From assembly GCA_027943245.1 (NCBI GenBank), contig JANDJZ010000196.1, positions 1 through 64,000 on the forward strand: a stretch of DNA of 64,000 nt, given 5' to 3'. Position numbers and translations under genes: made by a program. Positions 33,307-43,142 of the stretch are shown piece by piece. This DNA comes from Acanthamoeba sp. SK_2022b. Taxonomy: Eukaryota; Discosea; Longamoebia; Acanthamoebidae. The first letter of the stretch is position 1; every line of letters starts with the position of its first letter. The notes under the pieces were generated by a model. It was not told the origin of the DNA and ran no database searches. It saw only the letters and a list, made by a program, of their open reading frames with translations.

Positions 33307-35372
33307 GCTCACCTCGGTGACCCTGTGTTCGCGCACAGCGCAAGGTGGAGCTCTTTGCGCACAACAAGAAGAAGGACCGCCTGGCCGAAACAGCGATGCT
33401 CTATCTCACTCTCACGGTGAGCGTTTCCTCTCACCTTCGCTTTCCCCCCCCCCAAACCTCTTTCCAGCCACTGACTTCAGTCGACGACGCAGTGTCACAA
33501 GAAGGGCGACAAGGCGAGGCACGACAAGGAGGAGGGCCAGATCGGGGCACACGACGAGGACTTGGACGAAGACGAGGACATGGACGTGGACCCGGACGAG
33601 GAGTACTGGCAGGGCGCGCTGGAGATGCCGGCCCCGCTGCGCATCAAGGTGCACGAGAACGTGCTCAAGCTGCTGCTCTTCAGCCATCACCCGTTCTTCC
33701 CGCTCGCCACCACCGAGCTCCCCACCACCCCGCCCATGCTCATCCGTACATCGCCTTGGCCACACAACCCAGACACACACATTCCTGTCGTGCTTGTGCT
33801 GACGTCATCACCCTCATCCGACAGGCGGCTTCCGCGTGGGACCGCTGGTGGCCAAGATCGACTGGTCCGGCTGGAGCTACTCCGACGAGCTCCTCGCCGC
33901 GCTCACCCCCGAGAACATGGGAGGTTGGTGGACCAGAGTGCCACTCTGCACTTTCTTTCGCGTAGAACGCAACTGACCACACACACACAACACGGCAGGC
34001 ATTATTGTCGACCGTAATACGCTGGTGGGCTATGGCGTGTTCCTGGGCGGCTACAAGGCCCTCACCGCCATCTCCCTTCGCTGGGGCGAGCGCCAGTTCC
34101 CCGGCCTCTACTACGGTATGGCGGGTGCTTCTTCGTGTCGACACTCTCTCGCTTCACGGTCTCGTGTGCTGATCGATGTGAACTCACTCTCGCTCTCGGG
34201 CACAGGCTGGGGCGAGCTGATGGGCAAGATCGCTGAGCTGTACGCGATCGACGTGGCCACCCGCAAGCCCCACAAGGTCATCGGCGCCGTCGGCGGTACG
34301 TTCAATCAGTTCTGCTCGATGATGAAGAATCGTGGGCTCATTGTTGTCGACATGCGCCACAGGCATCAGACACGTTAAGGAGGCGGTCCGGCTGGGCTCG
34401 GAGGCTATTGTGGCCAACCTGCCGGCTCTCCCCGTCTCGGTCCCCCTGCCCGACGTGTCCTCCATCGGCGAGTACATCAACACCGAAACGATTGGAGTAT
34501 GCGCCTTCCCCCCTTCCGAACCGCAGCCACCCGCGCGCGTGCGTGGTCATGGCTAACCTGTTCTGCGTTGCTTTCAGCAGAACGCGCTGGGATACGCGTC
34601 GACCGTTACGTCTTATCTGTCGACATACGCGCAGTCGTCATCGTCGTCCTTTGTGTCGTCGGTCTATTCCCAGGCCCAGCTCGCTCTCACGGGTACCGAA
34701 GACGCGGCGCTCGCCGCCCCTATTACGCCGCTGCCAAAGCCGAACGCGAAAGCGAAGGGCGAAAGAACGAAGCGCGAGGAACCGAAGACGGGGGGCTCTC
34801 GCAGCGCAAAGGGGAAGGAGCAAGTCCAGTGGAGCAGAGGAAACGAAAGCGAGGACGACGACGAAGACGAGGAAGAGGAGGAGGAGGAGGAGGTCAAGAT
34901 TCGCGTCTTTGAAGGGGACGACGATGACGACGGCAACCATGGCCGGCGATCGGCACACGCCCACGCATATGACGACGACGACGATGTGAGCGAAGACGAT
35001 GACGACAGCTACGACGAAAGCGACCGTGCGACGGCGGTGGCGGCGGCAGCGGCGGCGGCAGCGCGAAGGGAGAGAGAACGCCGAGAAGAGGCGCAGGCCG
35101 AGGAGCGGAGGCGGAAGGAGAGGGCCAGGCGGGAGCGCGAGGCGGAGGAGGAGCGGAAGAGGAGGGAGGAGGCCGAACGGCAGCGAAGAAGGCAGGAGCG
35201 CGCCCAGTCGCGAGAGACCCCCTCCCCCGCCGCGACGACCAAGACCACGCGGACAAAGGCCAACGGCAAGGCGACCAAAACGACCAAGTCGGCGACGAAG
35301 AACCGCCAGACAGCCGCGAGCTACAGCGACAACGGCAGCGACGATGACTTTAGCATGGAGTGGAAGGACTAA
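26266..35372 (+). CDS. Large chorein-type bridge-like lipid transfer protein, best match ATG2
   Basis: More than fifteen exons, roughly 2,200-2,400 residues. The N-terminus (MSWFLRPLVYGAEKIFKDFL, LLGDIVELHNFKLEQLQGGF, LLGDIPLTLESGIIAKASVE, LHLDGVELHFLVG) is a chorein domain whose order and spacing fit ATG2: short MSW start, helix, LGxF...L.LDQL, PLxxxxGxIxxxxVxVPW. Repeating beta-groove segments are broken by acidic and Ser/Pro-rich inserts (26.97-27.07, 28.1-28.3, 30.1-30.25 kb). The C-terminal helical part (VGYGVFLGGYKALTAISLRW, GWGELMGKIAELYAID, KVIGAVGGIRHVKEAVRLG) resembles the ATG2 C-terminal region. It ends in a Lys/Glu-rich coiled tail. ATG2 moves phospholipids from ER to the growing autophagosome. 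VPS13 is less likely because of size and the C-terminus, but a search is decisive. Confidence 0.68.
26760..26824. repeat. (TG)n microsatellite in an ATG2-like intron
   Basis: TG tract ending 14 bp before the acceptor at 26838. Confidence 0.95.
29196..29268. repeat. (TG)n(GA)n compound microsatellite in an ATG2-like intron
   Basis: About 50 bp of TG followed by about 20 bp of GA, between DAHGQ and the exon starting SKEKLDVLLFD. Confidence 0.95.
29943..30010. repeat. (TG)n microsatellite in an ATG2-like intron
   Basis: TG tract interrupted once by TGG; the acceptor follows at 30018. Confidence 0.95.
30862..30974. repeat. Long (TG)n/(TGCG)n microsatellite in an ATG2-like intron
   Basis: Starts with TGCG-type units and turns into pure TG, about 113 bp in total, the longest dinucleotide tract in the window. 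Confidence 0.95.
31215..31270. repeat. (CA)n microsatellite in an ATG2-like intron
   Basis: CA tract right after the donor, ending in CGCA units, then an AAAC-rich stretch. Confidence 0.95.
32690..32766. repeat. (CA)n microsatellite in an ATG2-like intron
   Basis: CA tract broken by two ATCACA units, before the acceptor near 32792. Confidence 0.95.
33243..33309. repeat. (TGCG)n(TG)n(GA)n compound repeat in an ATG2-like intron
   Basis: TGCG units, a short TG run and about 24 bp of GA before the acceptor near 33340. Confidence 0.9.
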
Positions 35373-35673
35373 AGCGCCATCATGGTATTTGTAGATGTTT
35401 TGTGTTTATTTTCGAAGCTACATGCAGCTTTGCTTTGGCGGCTCGTGCGGCTTCCAAGCATGGCTGGGAGCTCCAACATTCCTGTCCCAGCCGCGCTGAA
35501 CAAGTGTGGTCCACCATGAGGCGCAGACGCCTAATCAGATGGAATGATCAACTCCTTTTGGTGTGTTCGATCCCACGCTGTACATCTCAATAAGGGAGTG
35601 CGCCAAGGAGGTGCTGGACTCTTGGAAGAGAAGTAAGAGGCCCCCAATGTTTGGAGTATAAGAATACAGCGTA

Positions 35674-36959
35674 TTAATAAGGACCGACACCATAGGAAGG
35701 AGGCTGCAGGCCCGAATACTGCTGTGGCTGGCCGGGGAATCCACCGGACTGGTGAGGCAGAGGCGCTCCGTATCCTTGCTGTTGGTAGTATGCTGGCTGA
35801 GGCTGCCACATGGGTTGCTGGCCGGTCGGCGCGAAGCCGCCAGAGGTAGGAGGCTGGGCGAAGCCTCCGGATCCTGGCGGCTGCTGGTATTGGTGCTGAG
35901 GTTGCCACATGCCAGGCTGGCCTCCCGACATCGGCGGGAAGCCTCCCGACGTTGGGGCCTGGTGTTGGTACTGGCCGTAGTTTTGCTGCGGCCCACCAAA
36001 ACTGCCCGGAGGAGAGGGGCCTGGGGCCGATGGCTGAGGCCAGGCGCCTCCCTGTTGGTTGAAGCCACCAGAAAGGGGAGGTTGAGAGAAGCCGGCCCCA
36101 GGGTGAGGGGCCTGTGGAGTGGCAGCTTGCGAGCCGCTGAGCGAATGGCCAGTCTGAGCAGGCGGGGCTGTGGTTTGAGGCTTGCCGTCACCATAAACCA
36201 CCTAAACATGTTGTTGCATAGTTACAAACCAATCTGAACAAGGATAGCAGAGTAGGGTAGTACCTTGAGTTGAAGCGACCCCTTGCTGCCCCCCTTGGGA
36301 GCATTTAAGGCAATCCATTCATCAGTCGTTCCATTAGCCACAAACTTAGCGAGGGGCAACAGGTTTGTGGTGAGGAGATCGTTCTTGCTGAACCTGTCCC
36401 AGTCAAACACCTCGAGCTTGAGGGTGTCGAGGCTGGCGTTAAAGCTTGCCGGAATGAACGTGAAGGTCTCTCCTGCGCAGAGACAAATCAGCATTCCTCA
36501 ACTTGAGCCAAAACCTCAACATTCAAACTTACCCCAGTATGGAGTTAGGGTGCTCTTGATGACTTTGGTCTTGTGTGTCACGCCATTGAGAGTCAACACA
36601 ACAAAGGGGTCCGACTTCCCATTACGGTCCGCCGAAGGCAGGTCACGAGCCTGTATAACTGTAGTAAATGGTGTCAGGACAAGGTCAGAGCACTCGAGAA
36701 GGGCTGCTTGTACTGGTGACAGTGAGCATCTGGTGTTGTAGTTTGTGCTGTGCGAGTGGTGAAGAACGAATGCTCGGGTGAGCGGGCTTTTTGTGCACGA
36801 CATTTGCGTGCAACCTCCGAGCTGAAAATTGGCGTGTTCAACTGTTGGTAAATGTTCCGCATCCATGGAGTCTATTTGCCATACCTTTTTTGAAGCGAAC
36901 ATGCAACTATTGCAACAAGTATAGTAGCTGCCGCAAGGTTGAACTGTCACCGTCACCAT
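35674..36959 (-). CDS. C2-domain protein with Gly/Pro/Gln-rich tail
   Basis: The readable part has VIQARDLPSADRNGKSDPFV, LNGVTHKTKVIKSTLTPYWG and LKLEVFDWDRFSKNDLL, a complete type I C2 topology. The Asp residues of the Ca2+ loops (DRNGKSD and DWDRFSKND) are kept. A ~170-residue tail of GGF, QPP, YGQY and GYGAP-like repeats follows, ending in PPSYGVGPY. C2 plus a G/P/Q-rich tail suggests a Ca2+-dependent membrane-binding adaptor, as in copine-like or plant SRC2/BAP-like proteins. The first exon is uncertain. An ATG at 36959 gives MVTVTV, which would complete the first C2 strand, but the join to VIQARD needs a non-canonical splice site. Confidence 0.75.
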
Positions 36960-37274
36960 GTTCGGGATTCCAACCATCCTATCAACACTCAATGCAGCCG
37001 CAGTTGTAGTGAAGAAACAAACAGCCACGAGGGACATTCCGGAAAAGGTGGGAGAAAAGAAAGTCTACGTTACATGACAAAGGCCTCGAACAGTAGCCAA
37101 GGTTACTAGGAATGAAACTCTGAAAGCCCAAGGGCGGTGGGGTCTAACGCGCACAATTTAAAGTTTGCCTGGCTAAAGAGGCGCAGATGACGGTGTCGAC
37201 CCGGTACCAGTGAAGTGTACACAGTGCACGCCAGAGCATGCATCTTGTTGTTTATTTTTGCTTGGAAGGCTGCT

Positions 37275-39602
37275 TCACATCAGGATGCACGGCTTCACAT
37301 CCCTATGCTGCGTGTTCTCGGCCAGTGGCACCTGGCTCAAGCTGCTAGCTGGGATGGCCTTGCCCCTCAGATGGGCAAAGATCTCGTCCCGCTGGCGGAG
37401 GGCGGTAGCGAGAGCGGTCGGAGTCTGCTCGGGGAAGGGGTCGATCGGCACGACCGGACACTTGCGCCCCGCGCTGCTCAGGGACTCCAGGCTCTGCTCC
37501 CACTTGGTTATCGTCGCAGGCTGCCTCTTCTCCGGGCCATCGAGCAAAGCGACGACGATGGTGGGCCGCACAGCGTCTCCGAGCCCAGAAACCCACAGCT
37601 TTATCGTGCCCACAATGAACGAGGGGATGTCGGACCTGTTGGCGCAGTAGATGATGCCAGCCAGCTTCCCAGCCCGCGCAGTCTCGGCCATGATAGCCGC
37701 GTGTGTGTCCTCCATATCGGAGCTTCCAGAGGTGTCGAGGAGCGTGTAGGCTGGGAACTTCGTGTCCTTCACCACACCCAGCCTCGATCCCTGCTTAGCG
37801 ACATTGCGGCGTTATCGGCTGGCCCTCCTCGGCGTTTGTTACGTCTACGGACCTCTGTCTTGCCTCCACGGACGAATGGGACCTGGCCGGGGTTGCGTAT
37901 GTTCAGGGGGTCAATGAGGAGATTGCCCAGCGAGCTCTTGCCCACGCCCGAGAAGCCAAGCAGCACAACTAGTCCCTCGGTCATGCCTGGCGCGTTGTGG
38001 ACTGTGACCTGCATGCTGTGGAGGTGCAGGTGGGTGAGTAGGTTCATGGATGACGTGCAAAAGCCAGGCACACGTCAAGCGGCTACCTTATCTCCCTGGC
38101 CCTGCCCAACGAGTCACAGGAGAGAGGTTTCATGTTTGAGGTGTGTTGAAAGATCAGCCTCCTGCGCCACTGAGCCATACGAAGGGCTTCATCGCGCTGT
38201 CGGCCCGGGAAGGAGTCGATGGGCACGATCGGACAAGCGCCGCCGCCAAACAAAGCGTCGAGCTTCTCCCGCAGAGCCGATACGATGGGAGACAGGGAGA
38301 CGCCCATTCCAGCTCGCTCGCTGTCGGCCTGAGCGTCCTCGGTGTAGTGGGTTAGCACCACGATCAGGTTGGATCGCAGCGAGCCGCCAAACACCGTGGC
38401 GTAGTACTTGAGCAGGCTCACGGTGGGCTGGTCGAGCCTTTGGTTGGATTTGAAGCACAGGACCAGGCCCGCCACACCGTCACGCTCGGCCGCCTTGAAC
38501 AGGGCTGCCATGTGTCGCTGATCGTCGTCGCGGTTGGGTTCCAGAAGACCAGGTGTGTCAATCACCTCCTGCCCACGGAACTCGCCTTCCTGCACCGCGG
38601 CGAGCAAACAGCTCTGCTCCGTCGGAGACGGGTACACTTCGTTGAGACCGTACAACACGTGCATGCAAGAGGACAAGGCAAGTACAAGCAAGCACCTGTG
38701 TCTGTGGCGCGTTGGTGTTGCCACGCACAAAGCTCGCCTGGGTGGACTCGCGAATGGTCATGGGATTGACCAGGAAATTTCCCAATGTGCTCTTTCCACT
38801 CCCAGTAGCCCCGATGAGCAGGACGGCGCCTCCCTTACGCTGGCGATGTGGCTGGAGCAAGTGAGAGAAGGGCACTCGGGGCATGGAGTCGATGAGATCG
38901 AGGATATCGGCCCGACGGCGCATCGACGACGCGATGGCCTCGGGGTGGCGGCGGCTCGGGAACGCATCGATCGTCACGGTGGGACCGCACTCGCCGCCCA
39001 GAAGACTTCTTAGCTGCTTGCGCATATTGGCCAGGGCATGCTCGAGCACGAAGCCTTCGGCCTCACGATACTGCTCGGCCTCGTCGTGTTCGGCGAAGTA
39101 GGTGAGCACGAACACCACGTTGGATAGCATCACGGCGCCAAACACCTCGGAGTAGTGCTCCAGCAGGATTGTAGCAAAACGGTCGAGCTTGCTGTTGTAC
39201 TTGAGGCAGAAGACGATGCCCGCCAAGTGTCCAGCCTTTTTCACCTCATTGAGGGTGGCCTCCGTGAGCGCCCGCGGCTCAGGAGGGTCAGACAGGCTGG
39301 GAGTGTCAAGCACCCTCAGGTGAGGGCGGTCTTTAACAGAGCACGAAGAGCATTCCTGTCCAGTGGGGCCCACGTTTAGAGTTAATCTTACGTAGGGGGC
39401 ACCACAGTCTGTCCAGTGGGCGTGCCTTGGTCTGGGGGTAATTGGCGTTGCCGCGAGCAAACGCAGCCTTGGCTGAATCACGGAAGGTGTCTGGGTCGGT
39501 GAGGAAGTTGCCCAGGGTGCTCTTGCCGTGACTCGAAGAGCCGAGCAGGAGGACGACACCTCCCCTACTCGCTCCGCTCGGTCCCCCGCTGGTGCTGTCC
39601 AT
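37275..39602 (-). CDS. Triple AIG1/GIMAP-like GTPase with CaaX terminus
   Basis: Start at 39602 (MDSTSGGPSGASRGG). Three GTPase modules are joined by canonical introns in one frame. Domain 1: P-loop GSSSHGKST, switch DTPS. Domain 2: GATGSGKST, DTPG. Domain 3: GFSGVGKSS, divergent DTSG. Domains 1 and 2 share the AIG1 blocks TLGNFL, SFVRGN, LAGIVFCLKYNSKLD, VFVLTYFAEHDEAEQ and GPTVTIDAFPSRR. Between domains 2 and 3 an intron (about 38015-38083) skips an in-frame stop. The protein ends DVKPCILM; CILM is a farnesylation-type CaaX box. AIG1/IAN/GIMAP GTPases act on lipid droplets and vesicles and in immunity-related membrane events. The single-domain paralogue lies divergently 247 bp away. Domain 3 may have lost normal GTP hydrolysis. 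Confidence 0.82.
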
Positions 39603-39848
39603 GTGGTGTGCGTTGCCCGCTCTGCCCCGCGACAACGCTATCCCGGCGGTTACAACAATGCGCCAAACAAGCTCCAAATTGCTGCATGTTATGTTAACAG
39701 CTCGAAATAAGCCAATCAACGCTGGTTTATTTAAATAGTTGCCCTTTATTGATATCACCGGCGCCCCAACCAACGCACGCAACGGCGCAAGGTACCGAAT
39801 CAATCATTACTCTGGGCCCAGCCCACACCAAGACAGCCTTACCCAGCC
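39603..39848. promoter_or_regulatory. Shared divergent promoter of two AIG1-like GTPase genes
   Basis: Only 246 bp separate the two start codons. The region is AT-richer than the flanking exons, around TTTATTTAAATAGTTGCC at 39727. It should drive both paralogues; no defined motif was identified. Confidence 0.5.
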
Positions 39849-41293
39849 ATGGAGAGCAAAGAGACAGTTAGCATCACCTTTGAAGTGACAAGGTCGAGTG
39901 CCTATGGTGCGCAGAATCAGGGCACGGCCGGCGTCATCCTCATGATCGGCGCAACCGGCAACGGCAAGAGCACCCTGGGGAACTTCCTCACCGACCCGAA
40001 ACACTACCTAGACGCCTCCAAGTCGGCGTTTGCTCGCGGCAACGCCAACAACCCCCAGACCAAGGCACGCCCACTCTCGTGCTGTTGTTGGAAAAAAACA
40101 ACTTTTCTCATATTTAATTACCACCACTCCAGACTTGCTCGACGCACAGGATCAAGGACAGCAAACACGGCCACTATTCGGTGCTGGACACGCCCGGCCT
40201 CCTGGAACCTAACCCCAAGGAAGACCTGGCCCATATGGTGTCCATCTTCGAGGCGGTGAAGGAGGCTGGTCACGTGGCAGGCATCGTCCTCTGCCTCAAG
40301 TACAACAGCAAGCTCGACAATTCGGTCGTGAGGCTGTTGGAGTACTACGCCAAGGTGTTTGGCGCCGTGATGCTGTCCAATATGGTGCTCGTGCTCACCC
40401 ACTACACCGAGGACGAACAGGCCGAGGAGGAACGTGAGGACCAAGGCTTCGTGCTCGCGCCTATCCTCACCAACCTGCGCGACCAGCTAAGAAAGCTGCT
40501 GAAGGGCGAGTGCGGCCCCATCGTGACGATCGACGCATTCCCGAGCCGTCGCAGGCCCGAGGCCTTGATGTCGTCGCTGCGTCGTCGGGCCGAGATCCTG
40601 GAGCTCATCAGCACCATGCCCCAGGTGCCCTTCTCCAAGCTGCGCCTGGCTAAGCTACCGGCGTGGGTCGATGAAGACATGCAGACGATAGCCCGCATCA
40701 AGGGCCTGATCTCCGGCTACTCCAAGCGCCTCGGCGAGGGCGAGCCCAAGCTCGCCGCTGCCGCATTCGACCTGGTGGCAGCCCGGGACGAAATCAGGGA
40801 TCTCAAGACGGAGGCCAAGCGGATCAACGATGAGCTGAGCCGGCTGGACACGTGCGACTACGTCACGGCCAAGTCGGAGTCCGTGAGCCGTTCGTGGGGT
40901 TTCTTCCGCAAGATTGAGTCCCAGCTCACGCTCGATTCGGACCACGAGATCATCGACTACGTGGTGGTGCGCCGGAAGGACGAACAGTGGACTTTGGACG
41001 CCAGGACCAAGTATCGCATCTCCGGCACGATCAAATCGCGCTGGATGAGCGGCACTTCGGTCCACGTGACGGCCCACACCTACAGCAAGATCGCCAACGC
41101 CTCCAGCATCACCGACCTGAAGCGTAGGGCCAGCGACACGGCCCAACGGCTGAGCGTTCTCGAGGCCAACGTTCAACTCGGTGCGGAGCTGCAACAGCTG
41201 AAAGACGAGATCGCGACCCACGAGGCCACCTTGGCTGTTCTCAGTCGTGAATACGTAACCGTTGAGGAGGCCAAGGCGCGCCTGGCAGCGTAA
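39849..41293 (+). CDS. AIG1/GIMAP-like GTPase with C-terminal coiled coil
   Basis: Two exons. Exon 1 holds the P-loop GATGNGKST and LGNFLTDP. It ends NNPQTK with a GC donor (AAG|GCACGC), and the intron ends CAG at 40131. Exon 2 gives SVLDTPGLLEPNPKEDLAHM (switch II), AGIVLCLKYNSKLDNSV, LVLTHYTEDEQAEEE (G4-like) and GPIVTIDAFPSRRRP. About 180 C-terminal residues follow: a predicted coiled coil, a beta-rich middle (IIDYVVVRRKDEQWTLDA) and another coiled coil, ending EEAKARLAA without a CaaX box. A short basic and polar stretch precedes the GTPase core. It is the single-domain partner of the triple GTPase and keeps the canonical switch motif. Confidence 0.85.
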
Positions 41294-41398
41294 ATGCCCC
41301 GCCACACCTGACACATCAGATCACCCCCACATCAATTGGCAAATTCAAGGTGTGTATTGGTCACCAGTAAAATCTGACTAAAGTGGCATGTAACCTTC

Positions 41399-41824
41399 CT
41401 AGTTCCAGTCGCGGTCCCACACGTTACCCTTCTTCTTGTCACACTTCTTCTCGTCCTTCTTCTCGTCCTTCTTGTGGCACACCTTGACGCACTTCCAGAA
41501 GCACTTCTCCTCGTCCTTATCTTCGTCGCACGGCTTGGGCTTGGGCGGGTGGCAAGTGGAGGTGCCAGGGCATTGCGGCTTGGTCGTGCACGGGCAGGGC
41601 TTCTTGGTGGTCGGAGAGCAAGGCTTCTTATCCTTGTTGTCACGCCAGTCGTCGTCCCAATGGTTGGACTCGTATTCCCCGTCATGGGCTAATGGCAGAA
41701 CGCTCGCTTAGCATCAACAACGCGATCTTCAAGCATAAAAGGTGAGAGGGAAAGTGCCTTCAGCTGCCATCACAACGAAGGCGAGAGCTGCGCACACCAG
41801 AAGCAGAACGATAGGGAGCTTCAT
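41399..41824 (-). CDS. Small secreted Lys/Cys-rich protein
   Basis: Two exons. Start at 41824 gives the signal peptide MKLPIVLLLVCAALAFVVMA. The best join uses a GC donor (GAAG|GCACTT) and continues AHDGEYESNHWDDDWRDNKD. The mature chain of about 95 residues is strongly charged, with PCSPTTKKPCPCTTKPQCPG, HPPKPKPCDEDKDEEKCFWK and a Lys/Asp-rich end closing WDRDWN. Ten cysteines suggest disulphide bonding. No family is recognised. It lies between the GTPase and the amino-acid transporter, with 105 bp to the GTPase stop. Confidence 0.7.
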
Positions 41825-42066
41825 CTTCGAGTAAGTGAAAGGTTGCGGGCTGAGCTGTTTAGTTGTTTGGGCTTGTTCGGATGACCATCATCTGCCCTCT
41901 CGGGCGCATTTAAAGTGACCAGCCTGGCGTCCCATTCTCCAAACAAGAGCATAGGGCCACGCGTGACATCGCTCCCGCCCGCGGAGACAAAAAATACGAA
42001 CTGGTTTATGTTCTTTTTATGAACACAGAAGCACATCTGTGGCCAAGAATCACACGTGGTGTAGCG

Positions 42067-42421
42067 TTATTCGTCGAGTAGCGTGCCGCTGGTGTACTTG
42101 TCGATGATCTCTCGCACAAACGCCTGTTTCAGCATTGGAAATCAGCAAATAAATAATGACCATAATGAAAAAAAGCCAAAGCGAAGGAAATGCGACAGTG
42201 ATCGAAAGAACGAAGTGGAGGGGAAGGACGCACCTGGATGCCGAGCACCAACATGGCAACGCCAAAGAGGAACACCAGGCAGCAGAGGACGAGCTCGATC
42301 AGGAGGCCCCACGTCTTCTTCTTGAAGCGCATAAGCTTTCCCAGCTTGATCTTTCCCCAGTGTCCCTTGCTGTACCTGTAGCACCCCATCATAAATTGAG
42401 GCCCTCATCAAACCGCGCGCG

Positions 42422-42502
<81 letters not shown>

Positions 42503-43064
42503 GAGTTTGATGTAGATGGAGGGTGGCAGGAGGAATCCGAGGAGGTTGCTGCCGAACACGCCGGTGAGGCCGGTCATGACCGAGAAGAAGGGGATGGCGA
42601 GCGCCACGGCGGCCGTCACCATGACCATGATGAACCGGAGCAGGTTGCGCTGCATCTCAACGCTCCGCGTGCCGAAGAGCGAGCGGTCGAGGAGCGCGAA
42701 CTCTAGGATCTCGGAGGTGGGGAAGAGGAACAGCGCGGCCGTGAACAGGAGATCGAGCGACAGGAAGATGCGCACCAGGATCTCCATCACTCCAGGATGC
42801 AGGTTATCGATCACCTGCAGCCAATTACGACAACGCATTTAATATTATTAATAATTTATCGTCTTTTATTATTGCGGATAAAAATTGAAAATGTAAAATA
42901 AATAAATAAATAATAAAAACGAATGAAGAACGAACGTTTTGTTTAGTGGCTTCGCCGTAGTAGAGGTAGGCAGTGACGGCAAAGGCGACGTTGAGCATGG
43001 TCACCAAGATGATGCTGGTGCCTACCACCACCGGGAACTGGGACTTGTGCTTCTACTCGATACA

Positions 43065-43142
<78 letters not shown>

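Noticed and set aside
26266..35372. VPS13 assignment for the chorein protein
   Set aside because: The N-terminal spacing and C-terminal region fit ATG2 better and the protein is shorter than VPS13. It is kept as an alternative only.
38083..38730. Separate gene for the second GTPase module ending at an in-frame stop
   Set aside because: The stop lies just inside a good GT-AG intron (AG|GTAGCC to CACAG|CATGCAG) that joins the frame to the third module.
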